A DNA stretch of 64,000 nt, taken from positions 62,001 through 126,000 of the forward strand of contig MBPM02000021.1 in NCBI GenBank assembly GCA_001695595.3, given 5' to 3'. Numbering within the stretch: the first letter of the stretch is position 1; every line of letters starts with the position of its first letter. The translations under genes were made by a program, and so were the position numbers. A model generated the notes under the pieces. It made no database searches. It saw only the letters and a program-made list of their open reading frames with translations, and was not told the origin of the DNA. Positions 35,611-45,600 of this stretch are shown here, piece after piece. This DNA comes from Plasmopara viticola (Eukaryota; Oomycota; Peronosporomycetes; Peronosporales; Peronosporaceae).

Positions 35611-36375
35611 ATTGCGTCCGAAGTACAAGCCAGTAGTTGCCCACATCAAAGCGGGTGTCATTTTCGACGCAGTCAAGTATTTGGTGAATTATAAATCTGC
35701 TGATGTTCATAACGGCCCGTTTAGCGCCCACAAGAACGCCTTCGTGTATTTAATTCATTAAGTGGGTTTCCTTTCTCGAGCATGTAATTAATCAAGAGCA
35801 AGTTGGTCGGTGGCTTGATCATATCAAACATGTGCTATCTGAGAGTAATGATGCTGTGTATCAGTCCTTCGTGGAGTACTTCGCTCATCTGATTCAGAAG
35901 CCATTTGTGAAGACAAGCCTCTCGTCACGGCGCAGGGATATGGCAAGAACTTTTTGGCTAAAATCTTTCATCGATATGTGATTGGCTCTCAGAGTAGGCT
36001 TGTTTGCCCGTAAATGGAGCGTTTTACTAATCAAACTAAAAGTATCCGACAGAGTAAGCTATCAATTGTTTTGAACGAAGACTTTGGCTCGAACAATTAC
36101 TCTATGAACAATCAAATGAATAATACAATACCGACGATCGTACGCAGATTGAACGCAAGGGTCTCGAACCTTTCGAAGCCAATGACTACGCAAAATATGT
36201 GATCTTGACGAACAATAATTTTGGCTCCATCTTCGAAGCCAATGATCGTCGACATATGTGTCACGTCGCTAGTGAATACCTTGTCGATGATCACTATTTC
36301 GATACTTTAGCTCACCTCGATACGGGTCATGACATCTTTCACTATCCCGCGCGTGCTGGTTTACTTGATTAAAGC
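35611..36375 (+). pseudogene. Superfamily 3 helicase (D5-like) of element A
   Basis: The Walker A motif GYGKN lies at 35936-35950, in a QGYGKNFLAKIFHRYV context. Downstream the frame shows LSIVLNEDFG (Walker-B-like region) and then EANDRRHMCH with LDTGHDIFHY, the region of the Arg finger and C-terminal helices. This layout is that of viral SF3 helicases that unwind DNA during replication. A frameshift sits just before Walker A and stops occur near 35.76 and 36.01 kb. B has the same gene with GCGKN at about 60064-60078. Confidence 0.75.
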
Positions 36376-36744
36376 TGCAATCGTTCCCTGCCATGAGAAA
36401 TATGGAGAAACTTGATGCAAAGCAAACGAACAACGTCGTAGAGTGGCTTCTGATGACGCATGAGACAAGCAGATGATGAAGTCAATATAGCATCGACATC
36501 TGATTGGTATAATAGATACTGCAGGTGGTCCGAAACGAGGGGAGAGTCTCAAATTATGTCTTTCAATGTATATTGTGGATCGCCTTAGAATGAAGGGATG
36601 AACATGGAAGAGATTAATATTCTTCATTGTGGCAAGCGTCGGAAATTCCGATATCGAACCCTGTCGCGACAGATCTTGGAAGTACACTTATCGCAGTACA
36701 TTAAATAGAAACATTAGCCAGAAGCAAGGAGGGAAACTGCGTTA

Positions 36745-37294
36745 GCACTTTTTAATGTCAAGTGCAAATGCAAAGATATCCATATTTGCTGGGATTCTGT
36801 CCATCTGATACGCTTCTGAGATTTGAAGTGAAATGTTCTGCCTCTGTATTGGTAACGGCCGCCATTTTCAAGTGTATTCTTCTTAACAATCTCTCATTAT
36901 GAAGCTTATTGTATTACATGTTCTTTCATTGAGCTGTTCTTTATTGGCTTCCCAGTATTTTCCTGTCTTCTCTTGTTGCTTTTCTTGTTTAAGTAGTGCA
37001 AGTGAAGAACTTACGCCAAGTTTTTTTGAGTTTGTCGATCCGCAACGTTTAATAGACACGAAGCTGAGATCTATCGGCGTCCTCACACTGTTTAATCAAC
37101 AAAATTTCGAACTCGTATGGACCATACTCTTGAAATTGTGGAAAGATTGCAATTTTGCTTGTTGACTTTCCTCCATCCCAAGGCTTGAAAATAGATCGAT
37201 GCCCGTTCGTACGATGTTTGAGTAGGTTGTATGTGCTATCGAAATAGCTAATGTCGCTCAGACTACAAACAATCTTATAAACGGAACTGATCAT
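36745..37294 (-). pseudogene. GIY-YIG endonuclease of element A
   Basis: The frame starting at 37294 gives SSVYKIVCSLSDISYF, followed by STYNLLKHR, a WDGGK segment, FPQFQEYGPYEFEILLIK and the terminal QLRVYETLW-type helix in the next frame. This is the GIY-YIG nuclease fold, with VYKIV in place of the first box, the catalytic Arg in LLKHR and the Glu in the last helix. The C-terminus has a short Gly/Arg and His containing tail (GGRYQYRGR near 36.86 kb). GIY-YIG nucleases are accessory genes in many polinton-like viruses and act as homing or repair nucleases. It is absent from the equivalent place in B. Frameshifts after residue 80 or so make it a pseudogene. Confidence 0.65.
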
Positions 37295-37944
37295 GGCTAT
37301 TGTTATAATTGTAACATTTATATATCAAGATCAAATGTTACCTAAGCTATCCAAGTCTGAATTTCTCCCTCTTAATACGACGAGTCATGGGAGGTGCCAT
37401 GCCTAAGCACTGACTGATTTGACTAAACCACAAAATGGAGTAGCTTCGGGTAGCAAATCATTTAGAAGTCCAGACGTGTTTGAGCTCAGCTGTCGTATAG
37501 GAAACTTTCAATTTTTAGATGGCAGCTTTGATTCCGTTCCATTAGTTTCCTTTCCCCTGATGCTAGAGACGCCTAGCCCTGATTGAGGATAACGAAGCGT
37601 TTCTTTGTGCAACATATACAAAGTCGTTTCGTTGCCCAATACGAAAGCCTTCACAAGCTTTTTCTAGTTCTCAGGATGGAGATAATGCGCATGAGCTTCG
37701 TTCAAATGCGAATGGGGCAAACGAATAGGCTGGCCGTGTAGGACTTTGAAAGCCTGCGCGTTGCTCAAATCGACGGATAATCCCTTTTTCAACTAAATCG
37801 AATATCTGGATTACTCCAATAAAAAGCCAGAGACGAAGATTATTAAATTTAATACACTCAGCTGGACGAACCCCCAAAAATGCTGCTTGTAACTTTGAGT
37901 TAGGACGCGAGCATAACAATTGATCGGACACTACGATTTATGTA
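37295..37944. other. Unassigned part of element A
   Basis: No recognisable gene. A minus-strand frame, 37671-37931, is open and protein-like but has no known motif and no counterpart seen in B. Confidence 0.35.
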
Positions 37945-39105
37945 TACACTAAGCTACTGATCAAACTTTACAAGGCCAGCGTTGCGAAAGAACAATGGTC
38001 TCATAAAAATGAGTTTATCGCCTATATTAAGTTTTATTTAAGCAAATACGACGATGTGACGTGTCAAAACACACGTAAAGTGCAAAAATCGACGCTTGTT
38101 GCGCTTCTAATAAGCATCTATAAGGCAAAGAGAAACGTATTCTAGCATCAAAAGCAATGTGCAAAATGGTCAAGAGCAGATACCGAGATTTATTTGGAAA
38201 CTACAATACGTTTCGAAAAGAGCTTAGTAAGCAAAACAAGGCTGCAAAGCTGGACAACCAACTGACGCTTGATGAAGAGAGAAAAAAGATGAGCTATGAA
38301 GAGCTAATGTCTGTTCCTGTTAAAGAGGCAAAGGTGCTCAATATAGCGTATGGTAAGATCTCTCTCTCTCTCTCTCGATTCCTTTGAGCAGCCAGCAAAA
38401 GCTTAAATAGTTGATCACTTGAAGCTCGTGTTAAATTATATCGCGTAGTGGTTAGATGTGCATAATACATTTTGTTCGGTATAGCCAAGTGGTATGCTCA
38501 CACCAAGGAAGGTGCTATTTGCGAGCAGAGATCGCCGTATACCTATATTATTAATTATCTCCAGGGCAAAACATTGTACCTGAATGGTTTTTGGGACCGC
38601 AAACGTTTCAGTTGGATAGTACGACGATGAGTTCGATCAAGTCATACCTCGAATACCTGTCAAACATGCTTGGAGAGCAGCCTAGCAAGCCGCTGCGGCC
38701 CATTTTTTATTAGACAGCCAGGTAATTATGATTATACAAATTTGAGTAATAGCTTTAGTCAAGTCATATCAAAACTACTTATGAGGTTCAATGGAATGCC
38801 AAAGTCAATGATTATGAATCGAAACATTGCTGAGTATCATTCATCTCAATAGCATGTCTACGCTTTGCTCACCAATCGCAGGGACATGCCAAAATGCTTC
38901 ACAGTATTATGGCTTCTAACACGAGCTACAACAAAATCGCATACCGGGCAAGTGTTCTGGAGTCGGATGCATCGCTTAGGCCAGACACATCGTTAGAGCC
39001 TGAGCCAGCACCAATTGAAAAGCCGCTGCAAAGACTTCAAGCAGATACCGTCGGGAACGCATATTCTATGGAGATCCACTCCTTCTGTCATCGACAAAAC
39101 GCCTG
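37945..39105 (+). pseudogene. Probable tyrosine recombinase of element A
   Basis: Interrupted plus-strand frames give a helical N-terminal part (LIKLYKASVAKEQWSHKNEF; CKMVKSRYRDLFGNYNTFRK at 38157 onward), then SIKSYLEYLSNMLG, KPLRPIF, a helix with Arg in MNRNIAEYH (about 38.81 kb) and, after another frameshift, MLHSIMASNTSYNKIAYR (about 38.90-38.95 kb). The order Arg...His-x-x-x-Ser...Tyr fits the C-terminal box of tyrosine recombinases, with Tyr at 38927 or 38939 as candidate nucleophile. Such enzymes integrate or resolve viral genomes. B has the last part (58103-57861). Catalytic residues are inferred by eye from a broken frame, so this is a probable rather than a certain call. Confidence 0.5.
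38356..38376. repeat. CT microsatellite
   Basis: A short run of alternating CT inside the decayed recombinase gene. It probably arose after inactivation. Confidence 0.9.
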
Positions 39106-39289
39106 AGATTGAGATCTTTGAGACAAACTTTATCTGCTTAAGCACACAAAGCGATCATGAAGAAAAACCAAAAGAGAACATATCGCAAAGCTGGTCTATT
39201 TCTCATGGTACTCCATGGACTTCAAGCTGTCTTAAGAAGTGACGAATTTTAAGCAAATATCAAAACAAAGCTCGCCTTTCATGCATCCG

Positions 39290-39549
39290 TTGATCTCTAG
39301 CAAATGATCAAAAGGATAGGACCTTTGACAAGGCTTTCTGACCACCTCAACGAGCACGAACGGGACTTCATGTTTTTCTGCCTGAACAAGGCAAGATCAC
39401 ATCACAAGAATGTGAAAACTTGATCTCTAGCAAATGGTCATAAAGGATAAGACCTTTGACAAGACTTTCTGACCACCTCGACGAGCATGAACGGTACTTC
39501 ATGTTTTTTTGCTTGAACAATGCAAGATCACATCACGAGAATTTGAAAG
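39290..39549 (+). repeat. 130-bp tandem duplication
   Basis: Two adjacent copies starting ttgatctctagcaaatg at 39290 and 39420, differing by scattered substitutions. The unit encodes LSDHL(N/D)EHER and FMFFCLN.AR. Confidence 0.85.
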
Positions 39550-40090
39550 TACGCGCGACCATATCTAGCAGTTTAGTGACGCGCTTGAAGATGCTCGAAA
39601 GCGCAAAGAATATTGGTGATGACTTGCTATTGATCGAAAACAAAATAAAGTCAATCCTGGACTATCATACAACATAGGTGACTTTTCGACGTCATACTTC
39701 AGTCAATTTAAACGTCCGATGAAGCTTTAGCTCACTTAGACTCAATAAAACAATATTGAGCATATTAATACGATTTTTCACTAAAAAAACAAGATGATCT
39801 CACCAAAAAAGAGTAAATTGTATCGAGTGATACTATATACAATTTAAAAATGATTTGGGGATTCTCGTTACGCTCAATATAAGACACTGAGGGCATATCA
39901 GCATCTTTATCACAATAATTATAATCGACACGCAAGATATTACGCTCTACACAAAATTGACTATCCCGAATCTTCACCAGATTGATAAACTAAGCGATGT
40001 TTTAGGTGTAAGACCTTACGACGAAGATCTTTAAGACTTGCGCTTAAAGTTGAGCAACTTGAAAGCATCGATATATCAAGACTTCTTCGT
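39290..40090 (+). pseudogene. Conserved unknown gene of element A
   Basis: The frame 39456-39677 ends with SAKNIGDDLLLIENK and corresponds to the end of the B frame 57817-57551 (GAKNIGDDIASIKN). Further on, up to about 40.09 kb, short matching stretches continue. In both elements it follows the recombinase. No domain is recognised; the charged helical content suggests a small structural or regulatory protein. Confidence 0.45.
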
Positions 40091-40329
40091 CTTTCTTTGA
40101 TATAATGATTAGTGCTAATCGTACTGTATTGATCATATACTGTTCAATTTTCGTTGCATCATAGCCGTTTTTGATGGAGCTTAAAATTTCGAGTGATCCA
40201 CTTCGCCTGGTCCATCAATCTCCATTGCCTGGAGCATCACCTGTCTGCAGATTCTTTCTCATTAATGCATTCATTTGAGTTTGATACATATAGACAGCGA
40301 ACAAAGATACATTTCCATATTTATCAAAT

Positions 40330-41160
40330 CTCAGTAATCAAATGGCTACTCGTCAGTTTCGTCATTGATTCTCACTGCCAAGCAGTTTTAGTCAGTATGA
40401 AAATGCCCTAGGATCTATATTCATCTATTACTCGTGGCGAGCAATCACTGCTCAGCGCAAAAACAATAGCTTTTAGATCATATGGCCAACTTGTTTCGAC
40501 AACAACGACATACACAATTACTTTATCTGATGGCATATATCCGGCGAGCGTTACTAACAATTATCTTCAATACTTTTGCATTTCGAACAGTCCCTATTTA
40601 ATCAACAAAATGACTGATGCTTTACTATTGATAATTGTGTGCTGAGAACCCATCGAGTTATGCTTTGCAATTAACGTTGCAACCAGTCAAGATTATCTCG
40701 AATTACACGGCTTTCCGACAAAGCCAGTCACCGCTTACACGTATCAGCTCAGACTTGATAAAGCTGCGTAGAGAAGCATTATTGAATTTACGCTAGCTAC
40801 ATACCACGCGGTTCAAACAAAAGTGTTCATGCAATCAATATTAATCTGATTATAACGGTAGACCCAACAGCCGCTGTGGATGCCACCTGTTCAAATCTTT
40901 ACAATACAAACGCAAATAACAGCCAGATCTTCCACACCTTCTATTTTACCAGCGTTGATTCGGGGCTCATAATCACCTCTTAAGGTCAAGGGTTGGCCTA
41001 TTGCCCAATTCGGGTACTAATTTGGAATTGAAGTTATCGTTTCTGGATCAAAGCATAATCCCTTTGGGAATTATCGATAATATCGTCCGCTGATCCGACC
41101 AAAGAAAAAGCAGTGAAAAAATACTGCGATGTTTGCTATCGTTGTTTTTTTTGTTTCAAA
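40330..41160 (+). pseudogene. Fibre-like protein gene, element A (first)
   Basis: Low-complexity beta-type sequence rich in Thr, Ser and Asn (for example TTTTYTITLSDGIYP at about 40.5 kb). Element B has the equivalent on the minus strand at about 57.25-56.6 kb (TTTYTVTPPHGTYL). Thr/Ser/Asn-rich beta proteins next to virion genes are usually spikes or fibres; this is inference from composition and place. Confidence 0.4.
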
Positions 41161-41849
41161 TGGCAAGAGCGATGAGTATGTGTATATTTACCCCCACAGT
41201 CGCGGTCGAGCTTTCCTTTGATTTTTTATTGTTTAAATTTTTTTAGGCTTTCATATCCACTCTTAGTTTCTCGTTTTAATCAGAATATTGCTGCTTATCG
41301 TAACCAATATTCGCTGCTTCATTTCCGGCTCTTTATTTCTCGATCTTTGCTTTGTTAGCTTTACGATATTGCTCGTGCTATTACTTTGTAATTCGGAATG
41401 GAAGAACCTTATTCACACAAATCAATTTGCTAATTCATAATGATTCACGTGCCTCCAAATGAGCCCGATCTACAACATCATGTATCTTAATCAGAATCGT
41501 TTTAAAGATATCAAATCCAAATTGTCTAAAGGAAGAAATTCAAATTTTTTGCGTGCTTTGCGTGCTTTGCATTCGACCATTGCTCGTATGCATTTTTATG
41601 TTGCTAAAACCGATTTCGAATCGTGTTAAACGTGCTACTCACATGTTATTACTTTAAGTGCAGAAGATTACATACCTCCGGCTCGTCTGAGCGTTTGTTA
41701 CGTTGTAGATCAAATACTAATACATCTTCTTTTAAAATAGATTCACACAAGTCGCAAACATGCTCGATGACATTGCGATAGATGTTGCGATTGATTATGT
41801 CCATCATCAACGTGCTCATTTTCCTTGAAGTCTTTCTTTGTAAAGGCTA
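41161..41849. other. Unassigned part of element A
   Basis: AT-rich sequence with no open frame of note; it may contain the eroded 3' end of the ATPase gene, which is read on the minus strand. Confidence 0.35.
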
Positions 41850-42345
41850 ATGAAGTCCATAATCGATTTATCTTTCATAAAGGCAGGCGATATAAAGATC
41901 GTAGATAGTGAGGTTTCTTTCAAGAACTACATAGTGGGAGTTGATACGAATGGTCTTAGGTATCCCGAGATAACTTTGACTTATGTACACCATCGACCAG
42001 CCTTGCCTCCTCTCACGAATAAAAACGTGTCTATCAACTGCTTGCGTCTTCTTTGATTCTAACACGAGGTCATGAAACACGATCAGTTTGCTTTTTTTAG
42101 AATCAAATTTGCGCATTGCTGGAACAACTCTGTATTCAAATATTACTAGACTATCGATAGTATCTTTAAGATGATCGTACAATGCTTCACTAATCTTTGG
42201 TGATATGATGATTTTTGTAAAGCATTAACTAAGAAGCGCAAATATGGAAAGAGCGGTTATCATACTTATCTGATCCACTGAAATTGGCCATGCAAATACG
42301 AAACGGCACCTTATAGTGGTCATTTTTGGGAACCTTTTTAGCTTA
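41850..42345 (-). pseudogene. A32-like (FtsK/HerA superfamily) packaging ATPase, element A
   Basis: The open part (42182-41868) reads DHLKDTIDSL, MRKFDSKKSKLIVFHDLVLE (Walker-B-like strand), FIRERRQGWSMVYISQSYLGIPKTIR (sensor region with conserved Gln and the SQSYxxIPKxIR signature of this family) and INSHYVVL. Upstream, near 42.28 kb, an FSGSDK string is an eroded Walker A. These ATPases pump DNA into polinton-like virus and virophage capsids. Element B has the same gene at about 55.89-56.36 kb. Walker A is damaged and a frame break separates it from the main part. Confidence 0.75.
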
Positions 42346-42397
42346 AGCTTTGGTATGAATTTGTAATTTTTTTGCATCATAAAGTATAGTGACCAAA

Positions 42398-44450
42398 AAT
42401 GTCTCGCCCTCCAATAATCAGTTTTTCTCGATTCAGTAGCTCTTACTTTAACTCTTTCAATGACTACCTCACTTTAAGTACTGGTGATCAAAGATATTTG
42501 AGACTCGGCGAAGTTGGAACGCTCTCTGCATCAAATGTGATTGACAATACCAATTGTGGATCACTTAGTAATTACGAATCTAGTTTAGATCTATCTCGTC
42601 TAGATTATGTTTCTGGTACACTTCTATTGCTGCCAGTGCAAGCAAAGCGATCGTCCTTAATTTAAGCAGTATTATTAGCAGTATCAATAATCTTTCACCT
42701 TCAGGTACTACTGAAGCTGTTCGAACCGCTACTCAACCAAACATTACGTCTTTTAGAAATCTATTTCTGCCTGCTTTACTTACGATCACTAAAGGAACAA
42801 GGCCAATTAATATAACAATCACTTCTTCATCGTCGAGTGTTGAATGTAACTATCTAAAATTTCTGGTGGAGCTCAAGATATTGCTTACATCACAGCACAT
42901 CAATTAGCTTTAAGGATTAGTGAAATTAATGTAAGTATAGTTGATTCGTATCCGGTCTGCAACTAGATTTAGGAAGCATGGGTACTGGACTGAATTTTTC
43001 CGATCTTACACTCCGAGGAGCACCCTTCTCCGATATTTACTACACTGGGGTTCATCTAGACGGAGTAGTAGCATCGAAAGATATTGTATTGAATCAAACT
43101 CGGGATCACTCCCGTCTTTGCGATCTCTCTTTTACACGGAAACTTGTTGTTTCAGCATCTATCGCTTCTCCATCTATCACATGCAATACGTTACCGATGG
43201 TAATGGAGCAGGAAGCTCAATACTACATTTTTTAGCATCAAACATGAATAGGACTGCAATGGCAGCTGATGCCAATGAACTAAATTACGACGACTTGACA
43301 ACTCTCGTTGAATATAATGACGCATGATAGTTCAGGTATTGAATAAATGACTTTGGGTTCATCGAGCACAAATGACTCACGTTTCTACGGAAGAAATACG
43401 AACTGTGAACTTGTGAGCATAAATAGAGATTGCGATACAAACGGTTTGTTAATCGATTCAAGAAAAAAAAACAGCTCTAGATAATATCCATTGTTGTATT
43501 TGATATTAAGCGATAATTCGAGTTCATTTGAAGGCGACGTTTCAGCTACAAGCGCCGATCTAATCAATATCAATTAAAACGGAACGGCAACTGTTGGTTT
43601 TACATCTCAGGCGCATAAAGTTTGTTTCGACATTGGAACTACACAGCCTTACAATAGCATTTATACGCATACATACACTTTTGCTGCCTCAGCGGATGCT
43701 TTTTGTACGAACTTTGCTACTTCGTCTTCCACACCATCAAGTCAATGTCTTTACCTTATTTCCGACAGTGTATGATAGGCATGCTGTTATGAAAATGCCA
43801 ACAGTACATTGTAGAAGAGTCATCGGTCAAATTTACCGCTTTTCAGCACACTATACTAAAACAGAGAGCAGTAACAAGGCCATGTCGGAGATTGAATCCG
43901 GAACCTCTCGCACCCTAAGCAAGAATCATACCACTGCGCCACAAGGCTTCCGAGCCGGTATATCGCTAGCACCAATATGCTATACATAAGTTCACTTGAA
44001 GCTACTTCTGTTACACTAAGCTTTGGTAACGTTTATATTTAAGCTTCTGATGCACCCAATGATGGATCAGCTAAGTTTGATATGCCTTTTTCCATGGAAT
44101 TGCCTCGCATATTGGTTTTGGATAAACACTGAGCTATGCACCAACTACGACCTCGACTAATAGGGCATATTTTGGAACTGCTACTAGCAATGATTTGGGT
44201 CTGGTGACTGCTAATACACGTTGAGCTAAAATAACTTCCGATATTAGAATTAATATCGGAACTGGATCACCATTGCCAATAATCGATGTTTCAGAAAAGC
44301 TGTTGGCGATACTTTTTGGAATTAAACATATTCAACACCGTCGAAAAGGCCAAAGAGACAAAGTGTCGCTACGAGTTAATACATTGCCCAAGATGCTACA
44401 ATACTGATTGTAGGGTCAATTGTTAATTTTAATGATTGAGAGGGATTAGA
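42398..44450 (+). pseudogene. Fibre/spike-like genes of element A (second block)
   Basis: A series of plus-strand frames with repetitive beta-type sequence: 42399-42665 (SRFSSSYFNSFNDYL), 42978-43235 (LGSMGTGLNFSDLTLRG region, LDGVVASKDIVL), 43.36-43.56 kb (LGSSSTNDSRFYGRN, DVSATSADL) and 43.6-43.75 kb (FTSQAHKVCFDIGTT). Block B (53.85-55.8 kb, minus) has matching segments such as SVSATSANLYI. Several related units in series suggest a long fibre or a tandem of receptor-binding proteins. Stops are frequent and the number of original genes is unclear. Confidence 0.45.
43877..43948 (-). tRNA. tRNA-Pro(AGG)-like gene or tRNA-derived insertion
   Basis: The minus strand folds as a tRNA: D arm with AGTGGTATGA, anticodon arm CTTGC-TTAGGGT-GCGAG giving anticodon AGG, T arm CCGGA-TTCAATC-TCCGA. 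The acceptor stem has mismatches at the first pair (A-C) and the fifth (T-T), and the T stem has one mismatch. It lies inside the fibre-gene block of element A and has no counterpart in B. The damage in the stems suggests a pseudo-tRNA or the head of a tRNA-derived SINE rather than a working gene. Confidence 0.65.
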
Positions 44451-45600
44451 TGTTTATGACGACTTCGTCGATCTGTAATATGGTATGCCCAACATTGAAT
44501 ACTCGAAAGTGTGCGTTTTACTCTGCATTTCTGTCAAGAATTAGGCAAAACGCTGAACTTGAAGCCAAGCCTAATGGCGTTCTTGAATAAATTTTATCGA
44601 GCCAGAATTTTATTCCAGCTTTTTTATTCATGGCATCTCTTTTCATTTATGTCTCCTTCGTGTTTATTAGCATTGTCTTTTAAAATGGTCATTTTGTTTG
44701 CGTTGATAGACAGCTTCGCCAAATCAATGCCTAATACTTTCGTATAAGTTTGCCGCAAATTGACTTTTGTAGCGGTTGATACTGTCAGTGTAAAAGCCAG
44801 CCTTCAACCGCAAAATATCTCTCCCTGTTTTATGTTTTCGTCATCATTGCTTTCAATAACATCCGAGCCTTGAAAGAATTCACGAGTAATTAAAAAAGTT
44901 TCCTCAACACGCTTAGCAGCTTTAATTCTGTCGCTCATTTGTCAGTGCAAGATTTATTTTGAAAAGTCGCAGTTTGTTTTTGTTTCAGAAGCTGCACTGT
45001 TTTTTCCATGACTTTGGCGCCAAATTTGTTCGCCATTTCTTGAAGTCTTTAAATTGAATTCTCTCTTCTGTAACTTTCTTGTTCGTTCGATATTTTAGAA
45101 CGTGGTCATCCACCGCTTCTTTTAAAAACCTTTTCTCTTTGATATATGCTCGAGTACCAACTCCCTCATGTGCTTCATCATTGGCTCTACTGAAATGTTC
45201 TCGAATGATGATTCAGGTGCAGTGGGCTCTTGCATATTAGCGTCTGCGTCAGTAGATTGCGAAATGTATGTATGCTTCTTTTTACTAGATTTGACTAATT
45301 CACTTATTTCGTCTTTGGTAATTTCAGGAAGACATCTAGGACCTTTCAATAGCTTATCCTGATTTGTTCTCATGCTTCTTTCTCATGACCTGCTGAAACA
45401 AATGAATCAGCTCTTGTGTCATCCAAGTGAGTTAGAGCCTACAATTAACTGCCTTGAACAAAATCGCTCTTTGCCATCGTTTTGTAGTAGCGACCATATG
45501 CTCTTTGCTTTGTCTGATTTTCAGACAAAAAAACGCTCATGCTCAAATAAGATTGGGTCACGTATATTGAAAATGATTAACAAACATGGTTTCAGCATTG
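44451..45600 (-). pseudogene. Conserved Lys-rich virion-type gene, element A
   Basis: Minus-strand frames include 45373-45122 (KKKHTYISQSTDADANMQ, PESSFENISVE) and about 44.94-44.70 kb (MSDRIKAAKRVEETFLITR). B has the same protein on plus at 52.45-53.3 kb (KKSRSYILQSIDTDTLMNK; KKAAIRAEEAPSVTRQLF). It lies immediately downstream of the capsid gene in both. Charge and predicted helices suggest a scaffold or minor virion protein; a penton role is possible but no jelly-roll sequence could be recognised. Confidence 0.45.

Noticed and set aside
38430..38510. tRNA-like D-arm string (cgcgtagtggttaga)
   Set aside because: No anticodon or T arm could be paired; it lies inside the recombinase remnant.
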